Shown: positions 1-9,954, counted from the first letter of the stretch. The stretch is DNA of 64,000 nucleotides from Nonomuraea jabiensis (GCF_014204795.1 NZ_JACHMB010000001.1:1860001-1924000); one strand, 5' to 3'. Numbers and translations are program-made. The notes: generated by a model from the sequence alone, not told the origin.

Positions 1-503
1 GGTCGGTGGTCTTCATCGACGACGTGCTGGCACCCAAGATCACGTCGTTCAAGCTGGACTCGCCGACGGACGTCTCCGGCGACAGGTTCGGCTACTCGGT
101 GGCGTACGGCGAGGGCGCCGGGTACGCGGTGAGCTCCCCCGGCCCCGGTTACGTGCAGCTGCTCGACCCCGGCAGGAAACCGACGCGGAGGGTGACGCAG
201 GGGGGCAAGCAGGCGTTCGGGTTCTCGATGGCGGCGTCGGCGGACGGCAGGCTGGCCATCGGCGCCCCGTACGGGGGCGGTGTCCGGGTGGTCTCCTGGA
301 AGAACGCGGCCGAGGACCGGCGGCTGGCGACCACCGACGGGCTGTTCGGATGGTCGGTGGCGTTCAGCGGCAACAAGCTGTACGTGGGACAGCCGGACGC
401 GCGGCCGTCCGGGAAGGTGGGGGTGGCCGGGCGGAACGCCGAGACGCTCCAGCCGATCCAGCCGCCCGAGGGCGCGGACTTCGGGGTGTCCCTATCGGGA
501 TGA
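1..503 (+). CDS. FG-GAP repeat protein, C-terminal part
   Basis: The reading frame is open from the left edge and runs to TGA at 501-503, so the start lies outside the window; the GTG at 6 is unlikely to be the true start. The visible 165 residues contain repeated blocks of the type GDRFGYSVAYG, AFGFSMAASADG and LFGWSVAFSGNKLYVG, typical of FG-GAP/integrin-alpha beta-propeller blades. Such proteins are usually secreted or surface-exposed. It converges with the Rpf-like gene and overlaps it by 12 bp. The role is unknown; only the fold is inferred. Confidence 0.7.
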   Translation, partial: SVVFIDDVLAPKITSFKLDSPTDVSGDRFGYSVAYGEGAGYAVSSPGPGYVQLLDPGRKPTRRVTQGGKQAFGFSMAASADGRLAIGAPYGGGVRVVSWKNAAEDRRLATTDGLFGWSVAFSGNKLYVGQPDARPSGKVGVAGRNAETLQPIQPPEGADFGVSLSG

Positions 504-1418
504 CCCCACCGGGTCGAAGAGGCGGTCGGCGCAGTTCGGCCACTGGGTCTGCCAGCGGCTGCCCATCTGCTGGTAGAGGACCTGCGCCCGGTACGTCTGC
601 TCCTCCGCCGGCCACGTGCTGGGTATCCCCATCCCGCCCACGGCCTGCCACACGGGCAGGCTGAACTGGTACATCCCGTAGTACGGCCCGTCCGGGTTGT
701 ATGCCTGCGGGTCGCCCAGGGCGGCGCATTCGGCCAGGGCCTGCCAGTTGAGCCGTAGCACCTCCGGGCGGATCGGTATGGTGCGGGGTGGTGTGACCGT
801 GATGACCGTCCCGTCCTTGGGGAAGCTGCCGAGCGGCGGGTTCACCACGTAGCCGCGGCGCAGCGGGATGCGCTTCTGCCTGAGCACCTCGCGTACCGTC
901 CTGGCGGTGGTGCGGGAGGTGATCCGGTTCGTGCCCGCGACCACGTACACCTTGCGCCTGGTGTAGACGGTCAGCTCCATCCCCGACAGCGGCACCGCGT
1001 CGTCCGGCGGCGCGGAGAGCTTGCCGGCGGCCGGGGTGAGGTCGAGTTCGGCGAGGGCGTCGCCGACGTTCGTGGCGGTGACCAGGTGCCTGCTGGTGCG
1101 GCCGTCCAGGGTCAGGGTGATCGGGCGGGCGTGGCGTACCTCGATGGTGGATCCGTCGGTGACGTCCTCGTGGGCGGGAGGGCGTACGAGGTCGCCGTAC
1201 CCCACCGAGACCCCGGCCTCGGCGAGCACGTCGTGCACGGTCCCCGCGAACGCGCGGACCTGCGACTGCCTGCCGTCGACGATCAAGACGACCTCTTTGA
1301 CCAGGGACGACACCGCCACGAGCGCCCCCAGCGCCACCATGCCCGCCAGGCACACGACCGGCGTCCACGGTGAACGCCACGGGATCGGGGGACGAGGCGC
1401 GCGCCTCTTACCTCGCAC
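492..1418 (-). CDS. RpfB-like protein with altered catalytic site
   Basis: 308 residues. An N-terminal membrane anchor (about residues 18-42) precedes two to three DUF348 repeats (about 43-210) and a C-terminal Rpf/lysozyme-like domain (about 225-300). Rpf domains cleave peptidoglycan using the Glu of a W-x-A-x-A-x-C-E-S-G-G motif. Here the segment reads WQALAECAALGDP, so that Glu is Ala (GCC codon), although the downstream YYGMYQFSLPVW and EEQTYRAQVLY blocks are well conserved. The GTG start has a good GGAGGT ribosome site 6 nt upstream. Its place beside tatD matches the conserved tatD-rpfB order, but no ksgA follows. It may be a non-catalytic binding paralogue. Confidence 0.85.
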   Translation of the reverse strand: MRGKRRAPRPPIPWRSPWTPVVCLAGMVALGALVAVSSLVKEVVLIVDGRQSQVRAFAGTVHDVLAEAGVSVGYGDLVRPPAHEDVTDGSTIEVRHARPITLTLDGRTSRHLVTATNVGDALAELDLTPAAGKLSAPPDDAVPLSGMELTVYTRRKVYVVAGTNRITSRTTARTVREVLRQKRIPLRRGYVVNPPLGSFPKDGTVITVTPPRTIPIRPEVLRLNWQALAECAALGDPQAYNPDGPYYGMYQFSLPVWQAVGGMGIPSTWPAEEQTYRAQVLYQQMGSRWQTQWPNCADRLFDPVGSSR

Positions 1419-1501
1419 GAACCACCTCCGGTAACGGTCAGTGACCGCCCGAACGTTAGCGTCGCGCCCGTCCCCGCAGCCGCGGGTTCATCAAAAGATG
1501 G

Positions 1502-2377
1502 TCACCACTCGCCGAAGACCATGACTCCGTTGGCACTGATCGCCTCGCACAACTGATCCGGATGGACCCCTTTGACCTCCGCCAGGCAGCGCAAAGTGAG
1601 TGGTATGAGGTAGGGGGCGTTGGGCTTGCCGCGGTGCGGGACCGGCGGCAGGTAGGGGGCGTCGGTTTCGACGAGCATGAGCTCCTGCGGTGCGGTCTGG
1701 GCGGCCTCGCGGAGGTAGGCGGCGTTCTTGTACGTCACAGGCCCGGAAAAAGACATGAAATATCCGGCTTCGACACACTTTTTAGCCATTTCGGCGTCGC
1801 CCGAGAAGCTGTGGAAGACGACCTTGTCCGGCGCGCCCTCCTCGGCCAGCACCCTCAGCACGTCTTCATGCGCGTCGCGGTCGTGGATGACCAGGGCCTT
1901 GCCGGTGCGCTTGGCGATCTCGATGTGCGCGCGGAAGCTCGCGTGCTGATCTTCCTTGCTCGCCCAGTCCCGGAAGTAGTCGAGCCCGGTCTCCCCCACC
2001 GCCCGCACCTCCGGCCGCCGCGCGAGGCTCTCGATCTCGGCCAGGACCTCCGCGGTGGCCTCGTGGGCCTCGTTGGGGTGGATGGCCACCCCGGCGTACA
2101 CGCCCTCCTGCTCGGCCGCCACCTCGGCGTTCCACCTGGAGGACCTCAGGTCGTAGCCGATGGTGACCAGCCGCGTCACGCCGACCGCCCTGGAGTCCTC
2201 CAGGATGCTCCGAACGCTGGCCTCCGACGCCTGCGCGGCCTGCGCCACCGGATCGCCGGACGACGCCTGCCTGTTGCCGACCATGATGTCAAGATGGCAG
2301 TGGCTGTCGAACACCGGTGCGGAAAGCGGCTCGGGAGCGGCGGGAAGCTTGGTCACGAGTTCTAAAGTAGCGTCCAT
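1502..2377 (-). CDS. tatD: TatD family metal-dependent DNase
   Basis: 291 residues from the ATG at 2377. TatD enzymes are TIM-barrel metallohydrolases acting as 3'-5' exonucleases. Visible metal ligands are the HxH of FDSHCHLD near the N-terminus, the Glu of AVGETGLDYF, His residues in VIHDRDAH and VFHSFSGD, and the Asp of LVETDAPYL. The gene lies upstream of the rpfB-like gene on the same strand, as in other actinobacteria. The start is uncertain: in-frame ATG (2389) and GTG (2404) codons lie upstream, but the 2377 ATG overlaps the start of the divergent SARP gene and none has a convincing ribosome site. Confidence 0.9.
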   Translation of the reverse strand: MDATLELVTKLPAAPEPLSAPVFDSHCHLDIMVGNRQASSGDPVAQAAQASEASVRSILEDSRAVGVTRLVTIGYDLRSSRWNAEVAAEQEGVYAGVAIHPNEAHEATAEVLAEIESLARRPEVRAVGETGLDYFRDWASKEDQHASFRAHIEIAKRTGKALVIHDRDAHEDVLRVLAEEGAPDKVVFHSFSGDAEMAKKCVEAGYFMSFSGPVTYKNAAYLREAAQTAPQELMLVETDAPYLPPVPHRGKPNAPYLIPLTLRCLAEVKGVHPDQLCEAISANGVMVFGEW

Positions 2378-5300
2378 GCGGTTCGGCATCCTCGGCAGCA
2401 CCACGGCCTGGCGCGCGGACGGGGGCGAGGTGCCGCTCGGCGGTCCCGCACGGCGGGCGCTGCTGGCGCTGCTGCTGCTCCGCCCCGGTGAGGTGGTCAG
2501 CCGGGATCGGCTCGTCGACGTCCTCTACGGGGATCGGGGCCGCGGTGACGCGGTGCACGCGCTGCACTCGCAGGTGTCCCGGCTGCGGCGGGACGGGGTC
2601 GCGATCGAGCTGACCGAGCTCGGCTACCGGCTGCTCGCCGCGCCCGACGACATCGACGCCCACCGTTTCCTGCGCCTCGCCGACGAGGGCCGGGACGCCT
2701 TCGAGGGCGGCGGGGACCCCGTCCGGGCCGCCGGGCTGCTGCGGGAGGCTCTGGCGCTGTGGCGGGGGGCGGCGGTCGCGGACCTGGACCCCGAGCACGG
2801 GGCCTTCCTGGAGGAGCGGCGGCTGGCCGCGCTCGAAGACCGGATCGAGGCCGACCTGCGGCGCGGCGCCCACCGGGAGGTCGTGGCGGAGCTGCGCGAG
2901 CTGATCGAGCGGCACCCGCTGCGGGAACGGCTGCGCGGCCAGCTCATGCGTGCCCTCCAGGCGGACGGGCGGCCCGCCGAGGCGCTGGTGGTGTTCGAGG
3001 ACGGCCGGCGGCTGCTGGCGGACGAGCTGGGCGCGGATCCGTCGTCCGAGCTGGCCGACCTGCACGGCCGCCTGCTGCGCGGGGATGCCGATCCTGGCGC
3101 GCCGGTGCGGCGGGCGTTGCCCGCCAGGCTGACGAGCTTCGTCGGACGGGACGCCGACGTGGCGGCGGTGTCCGCGCTGCTCGGCTCCGCACGCCTGGTG
3201 ACGCTGCTGGGGCCGGGCGGCGCGGGCAAGACCCGGCTGGCGGTCGAGGTCGCCCGGTCGATCGGCGAGCCACCCCAGGGCGGCAACCGGGAGCCGGCCG
3301 AGGTGGTGCTGGTCGAGCTGGCCTCAGTGCGTGCCGTCGCGTCGGGGACGAGCACGGCGGGTCCCGGTGCGGCGGGTCCCGGTGCGGCGGGGGCGGGCTC
3401 GGCGGGGGTCGGGGGCGGGGTGGAGCTGGCGCAGGTGGTGCTCGGTGTGCTCGGTGTGCGGGAGAGCGGCCTGCTGGGCGGTCGTGCCCTCGGCCCGGCG
3501 GAGCGGGCCGCGCCGGTGGACCGGCTGGTCGCGGCGCTGGCCGGGCGCCCGCTGCTGCTGGTCCTCGACAACTGCGAGCACGTCGTCCACGAAGCCGCCC
3601 AGCTCGCCGAACGCCTGCTCTCCGCCTGCCCCGCCCTCCGCGTCCTGGCCACCAGCCGCGAGCCGCTGGCCGTCACGGCCGAGCACCTCTGGCCGGTGCA
3701 CCCGCTCGCCCCCGCCGACGCCGTCCGGCTCTTCACCGACCGGGCCGCCGCCGCGTGCCCGGGCTTCACTCCGGACGAATCGGTCGAGCGGATCTGCGCG
3801 GCGCTCGACGGGCTCCCGCTGGCCATCGAGCTGGCCGCCGCCCGCATGCGTACGCACGAGGCCCACGAGCTGGCCGTACGGCTGGCGGACCAGGACCGCT
3901 TCAGCCTGCTCTCACGCGGCAGCCGTACGGCCGACCCCCGGCACCGGACCCTGCGCGCGGTCGTCGCCTGGAGCTGGGAGCTGCTCACCGACCGGGAGAA
4001 GGCCATGGCCAGGCGCCTGACCGTCTTCTCCGGCGGTGCCACGGCCCGGGCCGCCGCCGAGGTGTGCGGGCTGCCGGACGCCGAGGACCTGCTGGACTCC
4101 CTGGCCGACAAATCGCTCCTCCAGGCGGGCGGCGGCCGCTATCGCATGCTGGAGACCATCCGCGCGTTCTGCGCCGAGCAGCTGGCCGGCGAGGCGCACA
4201 CCGTACGGAGGGCCCACGCCGCTTACTTCCTCGACCTGGCCGAACGGTCGGACCCGCATCTGCGCGGCGCCGGGCAGCTCCACCACCTCGACCTGCTCGC
4301 CGCCGAGCACGACAACCTGCAGGCGGCGCTGCGCTGGGCGGTGGAGTCCGGGGAGGTGGCGCTCGGCATGCGGCTGCTGGCGGCCCAGTCGTCGTACCTG
4401 TGGATGCGCGGCATGCGCGCCGCCGCGACCGCCCCGGCGGTGGCGCTGCTGGAGGCGGCGGGTCCCGCGCCGGATCCGGAGCTGGGCGAGGCGTACGTGC
4501 TGTGCCTGCTGTCCGCGCTGGCCGGGAGCACCGGCAGGGACGCCTGGGAGAGCCACAAGAGCTGGGCCGAGACGATGGTCACCGCGGGTTCCGGTGCGCG
4601 GCGCTACCCGCTCGTCACGTTCCTGTGGCCGATGATCACGGCGGGTTCGATCGATCCGACGGTGGCGCTCACGGTGCTGCGGCGGGCCGCGCGGGACGGG
4701 GACCCGTGGGAGCAGGCGATAGCCCGGTTCATCTGGGCCTATCCGCAGATGACCGCCGGGGAGTTCGCCTCGGCGGAGGCCGATCTGACGGCGGCGCTCG
4801 GCCAGTTCAGGGTGCTCGGCGACCGCTGGGGCATGGCGCTGGCCCTGGACGGGCTGTCGTGGCTGGCCGGCACCTGCGGCGACGACGCCACGGCCGTGGC
4901 GCGCGTGGAGGAGGCGATCGTGCTGGCCGAGCAGCTCGGGGCCGAGGAGGACCTGCCCGACCTGTTGTGCAACCGGGGCGATCACCGTATCGGGACCGAC
5001 CCGGCCGGGGCGCGGGCCGACTACGAGCGGGCCGCCGAGCTGGCGGGGCGGGCGGGCCTGCCGACGTACCTGGCCGCCGCCCTGCGCGGGCTCGGTGACG
5101 TGGCCTTCGCGGAAGGCGATCCGGCCCGGGCCCGGGAGCTGTACGAGCGGGCGCTGCGGCAGTCGGACCCCGCATGGGTCAAGTCGGCGGGGAACCAGGC
5201 CCGGCTCCACGTCGGTCTGGGCCGGGTGGCCGAGGCCGAAGGGGATCGGAAGGCGGCCAGAGAGTCCTACGAGCGGGCGGTGGCGGGCGCGGTCGAGTCG

Positions 5301-5615
5301 GGCGCGCTGCCCGAGACCGCCCGGGCGTTCGAGGCGCTGGCCGCGCTGGCGTTCGATGACGACGGCGCCGAGCGGGCGGCCACGCTGCTGGGGGCCGCCG
5401 TCGTCATGCGGGGGATCGAGCTGCCCCGGGAGCCCGAGGTCGCGGGGCGGGTGCGGGCGGCGCTGGGCGAGCCGGCCTACACGCGGGCGCGGCGGGCGGG
5501 GACGCGGCTCTCGCACCGGGAGGCGCTGGCGCTCGCCGGGGTGCCCGACGAGGTCGTCGACCGCTCACCGCTGAGCGCCATCGCCGCCGTCACCGATCAG
5601 CAGGGCCCCTGGTGA
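2376..5615 (+). CDS. AfsR/SARP-family regulator with NB-ARC and TPR domains
   Basis: 1079 residues from the ATG at 2376; MRFGILG is a typical SARP N-terminus, so longer upstream starts were rejected. Order: winged-helix DNA-binding domain (about 1-90), BTAD (about 95-240), STAND ATPase with P-loop GPGGAGKTR (about 278-287) and Walker B LLLVLDNCEH (about 391-400), then TPR-like helices to the end. AfsR-type proteins activate secondary-metabolism or adjacent genes. A Gly/Ala/Pro linker at about 322-348 is partly encoded by an exact 2 x 15-bp tandem repeat (3356-3385). The FAD monooxygenase 57 bp downstream on the same strand is a plausible target or operon partner. Confidence 0.9.
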   Translation: MRFGILGSTTAWRADGGEVPLGGPARRALLALLLLRPGEVVSRDRLVDVLYGDRGRGDAVHALHSQVSRLRRDGVAIELTELGYRLLAAPDDIDAHRFLRLADEGRDAFEGGGDPVRAAGLLREALALWRGAAVADLDPEHGAFLEERRLAALEDRIEADLRRGAHREVVAELRELIERHPLRERLRGQLMRALQADGRPAEALVVFEDGRRLLADELGADPSSELADLHGRLLRGDADPGAPVRRALPARLTSFVGRDADVAAVSALLGSARLVTLLGPGGAGKTRLAVEVARSIGEPPQGGNREPAEVVLVELASVRAVASGTSTAGPGAAGPGAAGAGSAGVGGGVELAQVVLGVLGVRESGLLGGRALGPAERAAPVDRLVAALAGRPLLLVLDNCEHVVHEAAQLAERLLSACPALRVLATSREPLAVTAEHLWPVHPLAPADAVRLFTDRAAAACPGFTPDESVERICAALDGLPLAIELAAARMRTHEAHELAVRLADQDRFSLLSRGSRTADPRHRTLRAVVAWSWELLTDREKAMARRLTVFSGGATARAAAEVCGLPDAEDLLDSLADKSLLQAGGGRYRMLETIRAFCAEQLAGEAHTVRRAHAAYFLDLAERSDPHLRGAGQLHHLDLLAAEHDNLQAALRWAVESGEVALGMRLLAAQSSYLWMRGMRAAATAPAVALLEAAGPAPDPELGEAYVLCLLSALAGSTGRDAWESHKSWAETMVTAGSGARRYPLVTFLWPMITAGSIDPTVALTVLRRAARDGDPWEQAIARFIWAYPQMTAGEFASAEADLTAALGQFRVLGDRWGMALALDGLSWLAGTCGDDATAVARVEEAIVLAEQLGAEEDLPDLLCNRGDHRIGTDPAGARADYERAAELAGRAGLPTYLAAALRGLGDVAFAEGDPARARELYERALRQSDPAWVKSAGNQARLHVGLGRVAEAEGDRKAARESYERAVAGAVESGALPETARAFEALAALAFDDDGAERAATLLGAAVVMRGIELPREPEVAGRVRAALGEPAYTRARRAGTRLSHREALALAGVPDEVVDRSPLSAIAAVTDQQGPW
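3356..3385 (+). repeat. 2 x 15-bp exact tandem repeat in SARP linker
   Basis: The unit GGCGGGTCCCGGTGC occurs twice without interruption and codes AGPGA-type pentapeptides in the linker just after the P-loop region. It can change length in steps of five codons without breaking the frame. Confidence 0.85.
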
Positions 5616-5672
5616 GAGCCCAGTGAGGGCGCGGTGAGGGTGCGGTGAGGCCGGGGCGGCAGGGTCGCGGGC

Positions 5673-6920
5673 ATGGACATCCTGATCTCCGGCGCGAGCG
5701 TCGCCGGCCCCGCGCTCGCCCTCTGGCTCACCCGGTACGGCCACCGCGCCACCGTCGTCGAACGTGCCCCCGCCCTCCGTGACGGCGGCTACGCCGTGGA
5801 CTTCCGCGGCGAGGCGCACCTGACCGTTCTGCGCAGGATGGGCATCCTGGACGCCGTCGAACGCCACCAGACCCACATGGGCGCCATGTGGAACGTCAAC
5901 GAGGCCGGGAAGAAGATCGTGGCCATGCCCGCCGACCTGTTCGCGGGCGACGTCGAGATCCTCCGCGGCGACCTGGCCCGCATCCTGTACGACGCCACCG
6001 AGCCCACCACCGAGTACGTCTTCGGCGACTCCATCACGGCCGTCGACCAGGACGCGGACGGGGTGACGGTCTCCTTCGAGCGGAGCCCGGCCAGGCGCTT
6101 CGACCTCGTGGTGGGCGCGGACGGCCTGCACTCCAACGTGCGCTCCCTGGCCTTCGGTCCCGAGGAGGACTACCTGTCCTACCTGGGCCTCTACGCGGCG
6201 GTGTTCCCGATCGACAACTACCTGGGGCTCGACCACACCGGCCTCACCTACAACCCGCCGGGCAAGATGGTCGCGATCCACAGCGCCCGGGGGAACACCG
6301 AGGCCAGGGCGGTGTTCTGGTTCGGCTCGCCGCCGCTCGACCACGACCGGCACGACGTCGACCGCCAGCGGGAGCTCCTGGAGCGGGCGTACGAGGGCGT
6401 CGGCTGGGAGGTCCCGGAGCTGATGCGCAGGATGCGGCTGACCGACGACCTCTACTTCGACTCGATCAGCCAGATCCGCCTGGACTCCTGGTCACGCGGC
6501 CGGGTGGTGCTGCTCGGCGACGCCGCGTGCTGCGCCTCCCCGCTGTCCGGCATGGGCACCGGGCTGGCGGTGGTGAGCGCGTACGTGCTGGCGGGCGAGC
6601 TGGCGAGCGAACTGGCTGGGGCAGGCGGGGACCACCGGGCCGCCTTCGCCCGCTACGAGCGGGAGGTGCGGGCCTACGCCGAGGGCTGCCAGCGGTCGGC
6701 CGTGGGCGTCAGCAGGTTCATGGTGCCGGAGAACAGGTTCATGGCCTGGTTCATGAACCAGAACTACCGGCTCCTGCCGTATCTGCCGTGGAAGGGGCTG
6801 ATGGCGAAGTCGGTCAGGAAGACCGCCAGCGCCATCAGCCTCAAGGACTATGGAGCCTACGAGGTCACTCGCCCAGCCGGGCCAGCTCCTCGTCCACGAC
6901 CTTCGGGTCGAGCTTCTTGA
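5673..6920 (+). CDS. FAD-dependent monooxygenase (PHBH fold)
   Basis: 415 residues. The N-terminal dinucleotide-binding motif [13 protein letters not shown], the DG motif [12 protein letters not shown] and the C-terminal [14 protein letters not shown] motif identify a class A flavin monooxygenase of the type that hydroxylates aromatic or polyketide-like substrates (TetX/PgaE-like group). The substrate cannot be read from sequence. It follows the SARP regulator in the same direction. Its 3' end overlaps the convergent metG end by 56 bp. It resembles the FAD enzyme at 27634-28743 more than the frameshifted one at 42706-43912. Confidence 0.88.
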   Translation: MDILISGASVAGPALALWLTRYGHRATVVERAPALRDGGYAVDFRGEAHLTVLRRMGILDAVERHQTHMGAMWNVNEAGKKIVAMPADLFAGDVEILRGDLARILYDATEPTTEYVFGDSITAVDQDADGVTVSFERSPARRFDLVVGADGLHSNVRSLAFGPEEDYLSYLGLYAAVFPIDNYLGLDHTGLTYNPPGKMVAIHSARGNTEARAVFWFGSPPLDHDRHDVDRQRELLERAYEGVGWEVPELMRRMRLTDDLYFDSISQIRLDSWSRGRVVLLGDAACCASPLSGMGTGLAVVSAYVLAGELASELAGAGGDHRAAFARYEREVRAYAEGCQRSAVGVSRFMVPENRFMAWFMNQNYRLLPYLPWKGLMAKSVRKTASAISLKDYGAYEVTRPAGPAPRPRPSGRAS

Positions 6921-8646
6921 ACAGCGGCACGGGCGGCGCGAGCGGCGTGCCCGGCTTGATCGGCCGGTGCTCCCACCGGGCCGCTCCGTCGTACTCGCCG
7001 GTGATCACCGGGTAGGGGGTGCCGCCGTCCTCGTCGACCTCGCGGATCTCCGGCATGCCGGACCACACGCCCTCGCCGCCGAGCATGCTGAAGACCTTGT
7101 TGGACGAGCTGGGCAGGAACGGCGTGAGCATCGTCTTGGCGTCGTCGACGACCTGGAGCGCGACGTGCAGGATCGACTTCTGCCGCTCCGGGTCCTCCTT
7201 GAGCTTCCACGGCTCCTGCTCGGCCAGGTATTTGTTGGCCTCGCGGACCACGTCGAACGCCTCGTTGATCGCGTTCTTGAAGCGCGACCTGCTCAGCTCC
7301 TCGCCCACCGGCGCGAACGCCTTGCGCGAGCGCTCCAGCAGGGCCCGGTCGGCGTCGGTGAGGTCGCCCGGCTCGGGCACGGCCCCGAAGTTCTTCGCCG
7401 CCATCGAGATCGACCGGTTGACGAGGTTTCCCCAGGCCGCGACCAGCTCGCCGTTGTTGCGGTTGACGAACTCCTGCCAGGTGAAATCGGTGTCCTGGTT
7501 TTCCGGTCCGGCCACCGCGATGTAGTAGCGCAGGGCGTCGGCGTCGTAACGCGCCAGGAAATCTCTTACGTAAATTACTACTTGCCTGGAGGAGGAGAAC
7601 TTCTTGCCCTCCATGGTCAGGAACTCGCTGGAGACCACCTCGGACGGCACTTCGAGCGCGCCGAGCGAGCCCGCGGTGCCGGCGCGGTCGCCGCGCCCGC
7701 TGTAGCCGAACAGCATCGCCGGCCAGATCTCGGCGTGGAAGACGATGTTGTCCTTGCCCATGAAGTAGTAGCCGCGGGCGTCGGGGTTCTGCCACCACTC
7801 GCGCCACGCGTCGGGGTCGCCGGAGCGCCTGGCCCACTCGATGGACGCCGACAGGTAGCCGATCACCGCGTCGAACCACACATAGAGCCGCTTGTTGGGC
7901 TGGTCGCGCCAGCCGTCGAGCGGGATCGGCACGCCCCAGTCGAGGTCGCGGCTGATCGCCCGCGGCTGCAGGTCGCCGAGCAGGTTGAGCGCGAACTTCA
8001 GCACGTTGGGCCGCCACTCGCCCTGCTTGGACTGCAGGTAGGAGCCGAGGACCTCGGTGAAGGCGGGCAGGTCGAGCATGAAGTGCTCGGTCTCGACGAA
8101 CGTGGGCGTCTCGCCGTTGATGCGGCTCTTGGGGTTGATCAGCTGGATCGGGTCGAGCTGGTTGCCGCAGTTGTCGCACTGGTCGCCGCGCGCGCCGTCG
8201 TAGCCGCAGATGGGGCAGGTGCCCTCGATGTAGCGGTCGGGCAGCGTGCGGCCGGTCGAGGGGGAGATCGCCCCCATCGTGGTCTTGGGGAAGATATAGC
8301 CGTTGTCGTAGAGGCCCTTGAAGATCTCTTGTGTGACGGCGTAGTGGTTTTTCGTCGTGGTCCTGGTGAACAGGTCGTAGGAGAGCCCGAGGCCGGTGAG
8401 GTCCTCGGCGATGACGCGGTTGTAGCGGTCGGCCAGCTCCCTGGCGGTCACGCCTTCCTTGTCGGCCTGCACCTGGATGGGCGTGCCGTGCTCGTCGGTG
8501 CCTGACACCATCAGCACCTTGTTGCCCGCCATCCGCTGGTAGCGGCTGAAGACGTCGGACGGCACGCCGAACCCGGAGACGTGCCCGATGTGGCGGGGGC
8601 CGTTCGCGTACGGCCACGCTACGGCGGTCAAGATGTGCTGGGACAT
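6865..8646 (-). CDS. metG: Methionyl-tRNA synthetase
   Basis: 593 residues, normal for the family. Class I aminoacyl-tRNA synthetase charging tRNA-Met. The HIGH motif is intact (PRHIGH, residues 18-22), the KMSKS loop is KFSSS (about 345), and a zinc knuckle is present (CPIC and CDNC, about 144-163). The anticodon-binding helical domain follows. Part of the conserved metG-tatD-rpfB neighbourhood, although here the SARP and FAD genes separate metG from tatD. A short AT-richer patch near 7560-7590 encodes the strand after the KFSSS loop and is not a frameshift. Confidence 0.97.
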   Translation of the reverse strand: MSQHILTAVAWPYANGPRHIGHVSGFGVPSDVFSRYQRMAGNKVLMVSGTDEHGTPIQVQADKEGVTARELADRYNRVIAEDLTGLGLSYDLFTRTTTKNHYAVTQEIFKGLYDNGYIFPKTTMGAISPSTGRTLPDRYIEGTCPICGYDGARGDQCDNCGNQLDPIQLINPKSRINGETPTFVETEHFMLDLPAFTEVLGSYLQSKQGEWRPNVLKFALNLLGDLQPRAISRDLDWGVPIPLDGWRDQPNKRLYVWFDAVIGYLSASIEWARRSGDPDAWREWWQNPDARGYYFMGKDNIVFHAEIWPAMLFGYSGRGDRAGTAGSLGALEVPSEVVSSEFLTMEGKKFSSSRQVVIYVRDFLARYDADALRYYIAVAGPENQDTDFTWQEFVNRNNGELVAAWGNLVNRSISMAAKNFGAVPEPGDLTDADRALLERSRKAFAPVGEELSRSRFKNAINEAFDVVREANKYLAEQEPWKLKEDPERQKSILHVALQVVDDAKTMLTPFLPSSSNKVFSMLGGEGVWSGMPEIREVDEDGGTPYPVITGEYDGAARWEHRPIKPGTPLAPPVPLFKKLDPKVVDEELARLGE

Positions 8647-8698
8647 AGTCCTTAGCCTACGGGGCTCCCTGTCCGTCTCGGACCGAATCCCCCGTGTC

Positions 8699-8722
8699 GG
8701 CGGGGCCCGTCCGGACCCCGCC
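8699..8722 (-). terminator. Hairpin after glycosyltransferase gene
   Basis: Arms GGCGGGG and CCCCGCC (7 bp, extendable with mismatches) lie just 3' of the minus-strand glycosyltransferase stop and before metG. There is no U-tract, which is common for actinobacterial terminators. Confidence 0.45.
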
Positions 8723-8733
8723 GCCGGGAACGG

Positions 8734-9954
8734 CTATCGCTTGGACTCCTCCAGGGAAACCGCCTCCGCGGCCTCCTCGGCGGCCTTGGCGGCCACGTCG
8801 ATGGAGCTCTCGCGCGTGCGGCGGATGCCGAGGATGCTGACGAACAGCGCCGCGAAGATCGTCTGGAAGCTCATGATCAGGGCGGTCGCGGAGGGCACGA
8901 CGATGCGCAGGGACTCGCGCGGGTCGAGCTCGCCGAAGCTGCGCACCTGCCAGTGGACCAGCGACATCACCAGGCCGACCAGACCGGCCAGCGCGAGCAG
9001 GCCGCCGACCACGAGCCCCTTCTCCAGGCTCACGATGTCGATCAGCCGCCGGATGCGCGGCGACTCGGGCAGGAAGCCCTCCTCGGCCGCGTAGACCTTG
9101 GTGAACACGGCGAACAGGGCCGCCTGGAAGCCGATCACGACCAGGGCGGACGACCCGACGAGGGTGTCGACGTCGAAGGCCAGCTCCCCGATCTCCACCG
9201 GGCCGAACGTCAGCGCCGTCCCGGCGACGAGGCCGATGATCATCATCAGCACGCCGGGGTAGAAGAACAGCCACTTGGGGCTGTAGAGCAGCAGGAAGCG
9301 CAGGTGGCGCCAGCCGTCGCGCCAGGAGCGCAGGTGCGGCGGGCGGGAGCGGCCGTCGGGCGAGAGCGTGGTGGGCACCTCGCGCACGTCGAGGCCCGAC
9401 AGCGTGGAGCGGACCACCATCTCGGAGGCGAACTCCATGCCGCCCGTCTGCAGCTGCAACTTGAGGATCGAGTCGCGCCGGAACCCGCGCAGCCCGCAGT
9501 GGAAGTCACCGATGGCCGAGGGGAAGAACAGCCGGCCGATGAACGACAGCACCGGGTTGCCGAGGTAGCGGTGGAGCGGGGGCATGGCGCCCGGGGCGAT
9601 GCCGCCCTTGAAGCGGTTTCCCATCACCAGGTCGGCGCCGTCACGCAGCTGCTCCACGAACGGCAGCAGCGCGGTGAAGTCATAGGAGTCGTCGGCGTCG
9701 CCCATGATGACGTATTTGCCGCGAGCTGCCCTGATCCCGCCCATGAGGGCGTTGCCATAGCCCTTCTCGTCGACGTGGACCACGCGGGCTCCGGCGTCGC
9801 GGGCGAGCTGTTGCGAGCCGTCCGTGCTGCCGTTGTCGGCGATCAGGACCTCGCCCTCGATGCCGTGCTCCTCCATGCACGCCAGCGCCTTGCGTACACA
9901 GACTTCCACGGTCTCCGCCTCATTGAGGCAGGGCATGACCACCGTCAGTTCCAC
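8734..9954 (-). CDS. GT2 polyprenol-phosphate sugar synthase-like glycosyltransferase
   Basis: 406 residues. The N-terminal GT-A domain has VVMPCLNEAETV, the acceptor/diphosphate motif GDADDSYDF (about 85-93) and an RGFRRDSI loop, as in dolichol/polyprenol-phosphate mannose or glucose synthases. Four predicted membrane helices follow (about 230-385). These enzymes move a sugar from NDP-sugar to a lipid carrier, which membrane GT-C enzymes then use. Its position next to a GT-C enzyme and two PMT genes suggests it supplies the donor for protein or cell-envelope glycosylation; the sugar is inferred. It is divergent from the GT-C gene across a 99-bp intergenic region. Confidence 0.82.
   Translation of the reverse strand: MELTVVMPCLNEAETVEVCVRKALACMEEHGIEGEVLIADNGSTDGSQQLARDAGARVVHVDEKGYGNALMGGIRAARGKYVIMGDADDSYDFTALLPFVEQLRDGADLVMGNRFKGGIAPGAMPPLHRYLGNPVLSFIGRLFFPSAIGDFHCGLRGFRRDSILKLQLQTGGMEFASEMVVRSTLSGLDVREVPTTLSPDGRSRPPHLRSWRDGWRHLRFLLLYSPKWLFFYPGVLMMIIGLVAGTALTFGPVEIGELAFDVDTLVGSSALVVIGFQAALFAVFTKVYAAEEGFLPESPRIRRLIDIVSLEKGLVVGGLLALAGLVGLVMSLVHWQVRSFGELDPRESLRIVVPSATALIMSFQTIFAALFVSILGIRRTRESSIDVAAKAAEEAAEAVSLEESKR

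Noticed and set aside
2160..2375. Longer SARP start at 2160
   Set aside because: The added 72 residues are antisense to tatD and lack SARP character; MRFGILG at 2376 is the family start.
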